From Physcomitrium patens (Eukaryota; Streptophyta; Bryopsida; Funariales; Funariaceae), in contig NC_037269.1 in NCBI RefSeq assembly GCF_000002425.4, forward strand, positions 6,782,172 through 6,846,171: a DNA stretch of 64,000 bases. The letters are read 5' to 3'. The notes under the pieces were generated by a model. That model saw only the letters and a list, made by a program, of their open reading frames with translations. It made no database searches and was not told where the DNA came from. The first letter of the stretch is position 1. Every line of letters starts with the position of its first letter. The position numbers were made by a program, and so were the translations under genes. Positions 55,901-64,000 of the stretch are shown here, piece after piece.

Positions 55901-58261
55901 TTTCATTCATGAATCCTAGAGCAGAAAAATCCCATCAGTGTGTTTGAATTATGTAGAAAGATACTCGTGATTGTGTAAGGAGAGCAACACAGCAAGACAG
56001 TTAGAGGAATCCACTTATCGCCAAGACATTGAGAGCCATGCCATAGGTGGCCGTGAACTGTGAGACGAGGGGGTCAGATTCTGCAAAGAGTAATTTGCAA
56101 CAGTCTTCTGCACCTTCGAATGGTGTCTGCACCACTACTGTGTGTCCTTGGTCGTCAATACCTCGCCGACCTGCTCTGCCAGCCATTTGCAGCATTGAAT
56201 TTGCACTTAAGAGTTGGTGTCCATTATCGCCACGTTTGCTGAGTGATGCCAGCACCGTCGTCCTGAAATTGACATCAGGCGTGCCATCAATTTAAAGGCT
56301 GCACTACTATATCCTACATTTTTTTTATTTCAGAACACAAAGAATAAAGGGAATAAATACAGAAACATTGAAAATTCTGCGGACAAGAATTTCAGGCGGT
56401 GGCAATAGGCGAACACATGCATACCTGGCAGGCATGTTGATTCCTGCTGCAAGAGTTTCGGTTGCGAAGACTACTTTAATGAGACCTTGCAGGAAAAGGT
56501 CTTCAATGAAGGCCTTCCACGTTGGTAAGCAACCAGCGTGATGCGCAGCCACTCCATGCAGAAGTGGTTTCACTGCCACTTCACGTACTGAATCTGGGTG
56601 CTGTTCTCGAAAATCTGCAAGAGCACTTTTTACTCGTTTCTGCTCCTCAAGTGTCAACAAGTCAGTTCCCTGCCAATACACAACACAACAATGTCTTGGG
56701 AAGTTGAAAACGAAAAAACAGAATTCAAGGTATCCACTTCGCAAAACTTTCAGACACAACTAGATGCAATTTAGAAAGCCAGGACTCGTCTCTGCAACGC
56801 ACATTTATGATGATGATACGGTTAAACAGGAAATTATGAACAATACCAAAAGATAGTGTACAGCAAGGTCACAGCCCCTGCGACTGAAAATGAACCAAAT
56901 AGCTGGAAGCATGTCTCGCTCTTTCATTTGATGCAATGTATCTCTAATTTGTGGAATCTGCACATTTGAGGGATGCATACCATTGCAATAATCAGTTCTA
57001 AATACTGGTAACAGAATGCATAGATGTAAGTCAGTGTAGGAAGGGACCGTTATAGACTAGTACATATATACTTTTAATTCCTAAATATACCAGTATGCAT
57101 GGTGACCACAACCTTTACAGCTATTGACTTGAGAAGATTCTCGTTCTTCAAGAGATACTTCAAAACGTGGCTACAATAACAATTTGCGTTATTCCAGCAT
57201 TGATGAGATTAGATCTAGCCACTTTTGCAATCCTGAACACGAAATGCTATCGAAGGTGTAATTTGAAAACACCAAGGACTTGAAAGGGAGTGTTATACCT
57301 GTCGGCGCCGAAGAAACTGAACCTCCTCGTCGGACATCTGCTCTTCCATTTCACCCCATCCACCACCCGACCGACGCCGACTTTCACTACGGTTGCCAGA
57401 CTCTTTGGAACTTTTGCCAGCTCTAAGAGTTTTTCGCTGTTTTCTTCTAGGTGACTCTGACATTTCATCCCAGAATGGATCAGGCTCTCTCTCTCGCTCA
57501 GTCATCCTCAGGTTCAGTCTCCTGCAGAAACAGAAAAATATTTCATTATCGTAAGGACAGACAAAAAGAACAGAAAGCCAATAAATCCATGTACGTAGAA
57601 TGGGACCAGAATCGGAAATTCCCACTGCTAATTGGTGCACACACGACGAGTGAAGAGCCTTTCAAAAACCCCTCGACGGAAACCCTCTGCAGACATTCTC
57701 TTCCATATTCAGTGTAAACTCCGCAGGATAGGAAAATTAACTATTAATTCACTGAACCCTAATACGTCTCCCACGCAATTTGCAACTGACCTGGAACTTG
57801 TCGAATGGAAAATCAAACAGACCAGCAATGTCACTAGCCGTCACTGTACGTTCACCAGTAGCCAGCACCCGAGCACAGAGCTCCTGCAATCTCTCTCTAT
57901 TCTTTTCACTCTTTCCTTCCGAAGTAACCAGGTCCACCACACCTGCTGCTTCCACATCTTCCTCATTATCTCTCAACTCGTCGTCAAATCCATCCTCTTC
58001 TTCTTCGACTACTTCATCGTAATAAATCCCATCCTCTTCGTCGTCGTCGTCGTCGTCGCCGTCGTCGCTATCCGAGCCTTCCTTATCCCTGCCAATCACA
58101 CGCCTGACTTCTCCTCCGTCCACTCCCCGCACCCGAAACGGAAACGAAGCAACCTCACCTTCCGCGGTGTCGAAAGACTCCGCGTTCAAGTTTTTATTCG
58201 CCGCAACCCAGAACGACAACTTCTCTCCCAGCGACTGAAAACCTAATCTCCTGCTCCACAT
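52947..58261 (-). pseudogene. ISE2-like (Ski2/MTR4 family) chloroplast RNA helicase gene lacking its first RecA domain
   Basis: Exon 1 (58261-57791) encodes a basic, possibly plastid-targeting start (MWSRRLGFQSLGEKLSFWV), an Asp/Glu-rich segment and LFDFPFDKFQ. Next visible exons: 57521-57299 (charged linker), 56957-56847 (MLPAIWFIFSRRGCD), 56669-56425 (VAAHHAGCLPTWKAF, KVVFATETLAAGINMPA), 56262-about 56006 (QMAGRAGRRGIDDQG), and C-terminal exons to MDRPPISELIG and TGA at 52947. The exons for helicase motifs I to III (GKT, DExH) should lie between 57791 and 57521 but only 269 bp of non-matching sequence are there, and the flanking exon phases no longer join. Further lesions: TAG at 55744-55746, TAG at 55074-55076, and a frameshift near 54855. 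In plants ISE2 acts in plastid RNA processing. This copy cannot be a helicase. Confidence 0.8.
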
Positions 58262-59705
58262 TCCACCGCTAACGGACTACCTGCGGACAGCTTCTTCCAC
58301 TACATAAAGACTTCTGGATAAGAAATTCATTAAAAAAACCTCGCTGCGCCATTGAAAGGTTGAGCCGGGCCGCCGGTGCCGCCCACGATAACGCCGACGC
58401 CATCGCCATAATTAAAGTCAGCTAATAGTTAAAAGGCTCGCCACTTCGACGAGTCTTTTCGAGGTTTATCACATCCTCAAAAACAAGATTCAGCGCAGCA
58501 CTAATTCGCACTCAACCTCTAGAATCCTCTTCAATCCAAACTAAGAAAAATCTCACTCTTCTTCCTCCCTGTCAAGAAACTGCACACCAAGAAAGCAACA
58601 AGGATTTCACACAATCCGCTACAAAATAAATTAAAAACGTCGCAAAGAAATAATACGGAAATTGCACAATCTCGCACAAAAAAGAGAAGCGAGAGAAGTG
58701 AAAGGTAGCTGACAAGGATTTCACACAAGCGGCGTCTCCCGCTACAAAATCAAGTAAAAACACCGCAAACAAATACGGAAGTTGCAATTTAAGCGCGCAC
58801 AAAACAGAGAAGAGAGACGTGAGAGATAGGTGAACCTGGTGCGAGGAGAGCGCAGAAGGTCGAAGCGCTTCGAAGAAGCTGATCCCAACTACAACAAAAG
58901 TGGAAAAGTGAGCAAATGCAGTGTCAAGACAGCTTTCTTTCGTGAATTGAGTGAAGTGTTTAATCGGAGACGACGAAGATAAGACGACGACTACTGTAGT
59001 GACATTCCTACAGATGATAGTAACTTACTAGTCGGAGGAAGAAGGAGAAGATTGAGGCTTAAGGCGTTTGATTGACCTCATTCAAGCTGTTGATGGAGTA
59101 TTCCGAGTCGGTTTTATGAAATGAAACCCGTTGTAGTGAAGTGGAATCGTTTTTTGGAGGTCTCTGCTTTATCCACTTGAGATAGTTCGGGGAAACATGC
59201 TACAGTACCGTGACACTGTGGCAAGATCGTCACCCTTGTTGGTCAAAGTAATATCAACAACACATGAGTTGTTGCTATCATTTGTTGTATCAATAAGAAT
59301 TAACATGAGTTATTGACATAATTCAAATAAAATAACTTAAAATGGCTCAGAAATGGTTCGCCTTCTCCTATAGTCCCATTTACTATCCAACGGGTATGAC
59401 AATCAAAGTCATCCTTGTTACGGATAGAGATAAAAGGGGTTTTTTAGGGAACTTTAATGAAATTCCAAGCACTGCCAATGATTTATTTCTGGGGAAAAGA
59501 AACTGAAAATAATTATGGTAGACATTTAAAATAGTTTGAAATGGCTTCATTAAGGTAGAATGATCCAAAACAACCCGTTAGCCTTATAGCACCAACTTCT
59601 GTATACTTTGTAGATATTAAAGAACATGTTTGCAATAAATTTACAAGTGATGTTATAATAGCCTACATGCCAGTCTATCCGTCACTTTTTTCTTTCTAAA
59701 ATCTT

Positions 59706-59728
59706 AAACCCTAAACCCTAAACCCTAA
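59706..59728. repeat. Short interstitial plant telomere repeat
   Basis: Three units of AAACCCT in a row, about 200 bp upstream of the gene at 59931. Such telo-boxes are common in promoters of plant housekeeping genes. Reverse copies (TTTAGGG) lie at 59917-59923. Confidence 0.8.
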
Positions 59729-59916
59729 GATGTATTTTTCCATTCTACAAAGACACCCTGAAGCATAAAAGTCTTATGTCAGTGGGTGGTTTTCTGTTTT
59801 TCACCTTGATTTCAACGCCTTTCCCGTACCTGTCCACAATCTCAGACCTCACACGACGCAAATTCCTAAGAGATTGTGACGGATCGCGGCCTAAATTCAG
59901 GGTTTAGGATTGAAGG

Positions 59917-59923
59917 TTTAGGG
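59917..59923 (+). promoter_or_regulatory. Telo-box just upstream of the start codon
   Basis: TTTAGGG, eight bases before the ATG at 59931, with a further partial copy at 59900-59907 (GGGTTTAGG). Telo-boxes bind Myb-type factors in plant promoters. Whether it acts here is inferred. Confidence 0.5.
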
Positions 59924-59930
59924 TTCCTGC

Positions 59931-60461
59931 ATGGGGCAGTCGCCGTCGAAGCGAGTCGAGGAGACACTCTCCACATCCCTCTCCTTCCACGCGGCCGTGG
60001 ACGCCAGCTTCGAGGAATGCATGGCGCTCTCGCAACACGCCTTCCCCGGGCTACAACTCTACCAGCTCCTGGACGCCTCGCGCCGCGTCTACGACAAGAT
60101 CCCCCTCCCCGAGGAGGATGAAGTTGCAAGGTACAAGCAGCGGTGGCTGCCGCACCGCCCGACCCAGGCGCAGGTGGACGCCACCGTGAGGAAGGAGCGG
60201 TTGAGGAGGACGGTGGCGATTGACGAGTTCAGGGCGTTCGCTCTCGTGCTGTTCCGGGATATGGGCTTGGCGACGGCGCGGCACCGGCTGGTGGTTTATG
60301 TTCCCCTGGGAACCCTGGCGGTCCTGGTTACCGACTTGTGTGCCAAGCGGTTGCCCGTTGTGGGGCCTATGTATCGTGCTGGGGGGGTGCTCATGCCGGG
60401 ATTGCTCCTTGGGTCTGTGGTGGGAGGTGTGGTGGTCGGGACGCAGCTCAGAATGGATTAG
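59931..60461 (+). CDS. Small, probably N-myristoylated membrane-associated protein, 176 aa, intact
   Basis: A single exon from ATG 59931 to TAG at 60459-60461. The start MGQSPSKRVEE fits an N-myristoylation signal (Gly2, Ser5, basic residues). The middle has SFEECMALSQHAFPGLQLYQ and a conserved-looking WLPHRPTQAQVDATVRKERL. Two hydrophobic stretches follow: LVVYVPLGTLAVLVTDL (about residues 124-140) and a Gly-rich one near the end (LMPGLLLGSVVGGVVVG). The region is strongly GC-rich (third positions mostly G or C), unlike its AT-rich surroundings. I do not recognise the family; similar small proteins occur in plants but I cannot name one. It is the only undamaged recognisable gene on the right side. 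Confidence 0.8.
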   Translation: MGQSPSKRVEETLSTSLSFHAAVDASFEECMALSQHAFPGLQLYQLLDASRRVYDKIPLPEEDEVARYKQRWLPHRPTQAQVDATVRKERLRRTVAIDEFRAFALVLFRDMGLATARHRLVVYVPLGTLAVLVTDLCAKRLPVVGPMYRAGGVLMPGLLLGSVVGGVVVGTQLRMD

Positions 60462-61790
60462 AGTGTGGGTGTATGCCCTGATTCTGCCTCTGTACATTTA
60501 GGGTTAAGGATTTAGTGTATCGGTAGATTGTATGTGTAGTGTGTACATCGTGTAATTCTTTCTCTGTGCATTTGATTCAGAATTCAGTATGTGGTATATT
60601 GGCTGTAGAGTGTAGTAGATCTTATACCCTAATTCTTCTTCCACTGCAAATGATTCCCAATAACGTCCAATCTCTACAGTGTCGACTGCTCACACACGCC
60701 TCTCGCGTCTTGCTCAAGTTCAATGCTCACCCTGGAGCGATTTACAGATGAAGGTCCTGAAGCTCGAATATGGTGAACTGTCTGTATTTTGGTCATCGAC
60801 TGTGACGGTTAAGTGTTTCTAGCTCCTCATGAGATCTTGAGTACTGTCTTGTTTCTGTTGTGGTTGATTAGTATATTAATTGGCTTAGTGGAATGTTGGG
60901 AGAGGAAGACTGGGCTTGGTTGATTGGCGAACTAGTAGTTTTGCAGCATCCTTCTAATGCAGCTCTTGCAAGGCGCTCACTTCGTTTCACTTTAGCCCTA
61001 GATTCTTATAGTGCTTTAATCGGATGGAGCTCGTTTCTTCGTTTAGAGTGCTGTTTTGCTGACATTTTTGCTTTGCCGATGCAGTCATGTCAGCTCGCTC
61101 GAGTAGTGTGGTGACTGGTGTTGGTGATGGCGTCTCTGCTTCATGCTTCTGCTGTCTTTTCGACGAAGAGATGAACGAAGCACTGGAGACCACCTGGGCC
61201 TCTCAAGCCCATCCTACAATAATGTAGAGTAACTGCTTGAACCGACATATTCCACATCAAAATACTAGATTTAATTGTAGTCAGAAAGTAGAGTTTAAAC
61301 ACGATACATCTTCTTTTTCCATATTCAAATCACCTCTAGAGAAGTTTTAGTGAGCACCAAGCTCTGCCATTGACTGGATGAGACCACCGAGCTCTTCTAA
61401 ATAGTGAGAAAGAGTGGTCTAAAGAGGGGATATCTTATTGAAAGCTTGGGTGACTTACTCTACCTATTAGCCTTTAACTCATGGGATTCTTTTTTCTTGC
61501 AGTCTGGTTCCAGCTTCTCAGGTACATGGATAGAACTACCACCATGAACAGTACAAAACCTTGCACCAGAGCGGTCGCTCGAGCTGCAAAACTGGCTCCG
61601 GGTGTGGAAAAGAGGCTTCGTATCGGTGAGGCTTTCTTGGGATAATGTGAACATTTACATATTCCACCAGATCCGGAAACCATTCGCCAAGTACGTTCCG
61701 GATACGCCCTGAATTTCTACTGGTCAACAAATTTTGATCCATCCTTCAGAAAACCTCCCTACCCATCAACCATTATTCATAATCAACAAA
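60462..61790. other. Spacer after the small gene
   Basis: 3' untranslated sequence and spacer. The stretch 61470-61745 has a faint protein-like look on the minus strand, in two frames, with a hydrophobic run (GFVLFMVVVLSMYL); too weak to call. Confidence 0.4.
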
Positions 61791-61796
61791 TTGAGG

Positions 61797-63430
61797 TGTA
61801 TCCACTTCCATCCCAACCACTTTCATCCCATCACCACCCATTCAGTTCCAAACGGAGGTTTGTTAATAGTCAAGATCCCATAATTTTGGTGAGCGCTTAT
61901 GGGAGGTACCTAAGGCATTTCTTGAAAACTAGAAAGTTTGGAGTGGGTTTGGTCTGCTTTGGTGAGAATTGGGGAAGAAGTTGGAAAAAAGAAGAATTTG
62001 GAGTTCAAATTCTTTTGCCAATGAAGGTGGTTTGGCATGCAAGCAAACATTTCATCAAAAAACACTTCATCGCCTTAATTTTAGTGTCAAAATTATTTAA
62101 TGTGTTTTGGTATTTTTACAAAATACCGAATATAACCAAAGACTTGCCAAAAACGTCGGAAAATGGACTATAATATGAGCATTTCAAGCCACAATGGATG
62201 CAAAACATGGCTAAATTTCACAAAACATGTGAATTCTAAAAGTCATGAAGTGCTAAAATACAAGTAAAGAAACACTTCATCAAAAAATCAAGGTGATGAA
62301 TTATAGGAATTTTTTTAAGTTTGGGGGGGGGTCCATTTTTTGACAACACAATCTACAAAGAGAACGGGAAACGAAAATGATAGACTTTAAGGAGAAGTAC
62401 AATTAGTTGATGCAAAATCAAGGTAGATTTGAAAAAGACACAAAGCCCAATGCAAAAAATTAAATATAAAATCAAACTGTGTACGAAGTCGAGCATGATC
62501 TTTGGCCAAATGGGCCAACGGCATCATACGTGACCCAAATCCATATGGTACTAGCTATTTATGGCAGATTTGTTTCAGCTATTTATAGGAAATCCACTGT
62601 ATCTATTTATGGCAGATTTTGTAGTGCACATGACATATGATTTCTTGGAAGTATGTAGCCATGAGATGAATACACCAAAAAGAGCCTTTAAATCAATCCC
62701 TTGTTCACATATGAGGTCACATTATTTTTCCCAAATTTGACAATTAGGACTTCATTGCACCACTCAACACCCAGAAAAAGATTTCAAAAAATAATAAGCC
62801 AAACATGCAAATACGATGCGATGCAAAAGTGAGAGGGGAAGCCACTCTTACTTTTGCATTGCATTGCATTTTCCGTATCTCCCCTCTCACTTAGCTTAGC
62901 CTAGAAGCCACACATCCCCTGGGCCCTTCAGGGGTTAACTTGTCTGTTATTTGGGGGATTACCGTACCTTATTGTGACAGGATGAGTCAACTTGGTCAGA
63001 AAGAACTAGGAAAAAGGTGGCTAACATTTTTGCACTCTCTATGAGTGAAGTTGGCTAGCATTTCCTCACTCTCTATGAGTGAAGTGGCACACTGTTTGAG
63101 TGAGGACTCAGGAGTGACAGAAATGTCACCAGAACACAGGCATGCGCAAACAGCATGTGACAATGCCTGCACTCCTTTGCAGGACCCACTTCGAGACCAG
63201 CAACCAGTGGAATGCTGAATGTAATACTGGCATAGATGATGATGTGCAAACTCTTGAATTCTGTAGATTCAATATCATCCAGTCTCTAGTCCAAAGTGGG
63301 CCTACGTGCCTCTCTACAAAATTGGGGTACATCCAAACTGACTTTCATCCCCTTACCACCAGTTTCCCCATCCAAATGAAGGTTTTTGTTAGTCAGGACC
63401 CCTTACTTTTGGTCGGCACTTATGGGGGTT
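61797..63430. repeat. Pair of diverged direct repeats
   Basis: Segment 61797-61912 (CACTTTCATCCCATCACCACC..., GTCAAGATCCCATAATTTTG) matches 63325-63430 (ACTTTCATCCCCTTACCACC..., GTCAGGACCCCTTACTTTTG) over about 110 bp, same orientation. The 1.4 kb between is AT-rich with no gene. They could be ends of an old element or two copies of a small repeat. Confidence 0.6.
63019..63086. repeat. Two-unit tandem repeat, about 34 bp
   Basis: GGCTAACATTTTTGCACTCT and GGCTAGCATTTCCTCACTCT each continue with CTATGAGTGAAGT. No function suggested. The remaining sequence to 64000 is AT-rich and shows no gene. Confidence 0.75.
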
Positions 63431-64000
63431 AGATATTGGCTAACAAAACATGGCTACATGCTTTGAAAATTCATATTTTGTTAAAATCACTTGTTAAAAT
63501 TATAAAACTATTGACTATTACTCAGAAATAAATGTATTATTATTTTTCTCCATATATGCACATTGTTTAATTTGTTGGTTATCAGGAGGGAGGTCTACCT
63601 TAATTAAGTTCTCTTATTTAGAGGTACAAAACCACATACCATATGTCCAGGTGACTTTTGACAATCAACCGCTAAAATAACTATTTTTTCCTTCTACGGG
63701 CATTTGGACATAATGGATATCACCTAGACAAACCTCTAGAATTCTCCAAACATTTAGGATGTTCTCCATTGTACAGTATGTAAGAAACTGACCACACCTT
63801 CAGTACAAATTATTTGATTTTTCCTGTAAGTGAAAACAATTGTACATTGTCCAGCGCACAATCGTGGCTAGCACCATGATGCATTTGTGGTGTACAAACT
63901 CTGGTTCACTGTTACGAGTCACATGTCTGTACTGTACATTCAATCTGACCGTGCTTTTCACTTTGCCTAACCTCTTTCCTTCACAACATGATTCATGCCA

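Larger units (their letters stand above)
58262..59930. other. Divergent spacer between helicase and myristoylated-protein genes
   Basis: It holds the promoters of both genes. Two related segments (58590-58660 and 58700-58790, sharing AAGGATTTCACACAA and CGCTACAAAAT) form an imperfect tandem duplication. No other gene seen. Confidence 0.55.

Noticed and set aside
61470-61745. Possible decayed exon on the minus strand with a hydrophobic run
   Set aside because: Similarity to any family is too weak and needs two frames; no splice sites fit.

Overview
The window looks like land-plant nuclear DNA. It has GT-AG introns, a TIR-NB-LRR gene, an ISE2/DExH-type chloroplast helicase relative, a chloroplast-targeted dienelactone-hydrolase start, telo-box motifs, and more than 35 kb of nested Ty3/gypsy retrotransposons. 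The mix of a TIR-NB-LRR gene with chromoviruses that look self-primed (Tf1/sushi-like) suggests a bryophyte, probably a moss. That is an inference; no single sequence proves it. A run of 100 N at 28546-28645 marks a scaffold gap.

Layout 1-35403: a Russian doll of LTR retrotransposons. Two head-to-tail copies of a plant-type gypsy element (A1, A2) are the oldest layer. Element B (976-7355, complete, TSD CTATG) sits inside the A1 reverse transcriptase. A2 starts near 8883 and carries three insertions: a solo LTR (10926-12177), a divergent gypsy element F (12544-17758) and the minus-strand element C (17759-35097). C is split by element E (23311-34841, TSD CTTGT), and E is split by minus-strand element D (from 24684, TSD AGAGG). 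Across the N gap, about 0.8 kb of E is repeated almost exactly, the second time carrying only a solo LTR at the same AGAGG site. This looks like two alleles joined end to end.

Elements B, C, D and E form one group with three notable traits. First, an 11-nt stretch two bases inside the 5' LTR is complementary to the predicted transcript 5' end 31-32 nt downstream of the LTR TATA box, as in Tf1 self-priming; the pair covaries between families. Second, an extra ORF of about 140 codons lies between the chromodomain and the polypurine tract. Third, D lacks exactly the GT...AG interval that holds the chromodomain in B, as if copied from a spliced RNA. The E LTRs also carry a perfect 10-bp-period array of heat-shock-element units.

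Layout 35404-64000: low-copy genes separated by AT-rich spacers and foldback repeats. In order: the first two exons of a dienelactone hydrolase with no catalytic part (37159-37730, +); an unrecognised two-exon gene (40040-42544, -); a TIR-NB-LRR gene with a nonsense codon and a frameshift (44237-48294, +); a 669-bp near-perfect inverted repeat (49605-50273); a decayed Tc1-like transposase (51037-51604, +); an ISE2-like helicase gene that has lost its first RecA domain and carries stops (52947-58261, -); and an intact single-exon gene for a small, probably myristoylated membrane protein (59931-60461, +). Most recognisable genes are damaged, so the locus looks like decaying, transposon-invaded DNA.
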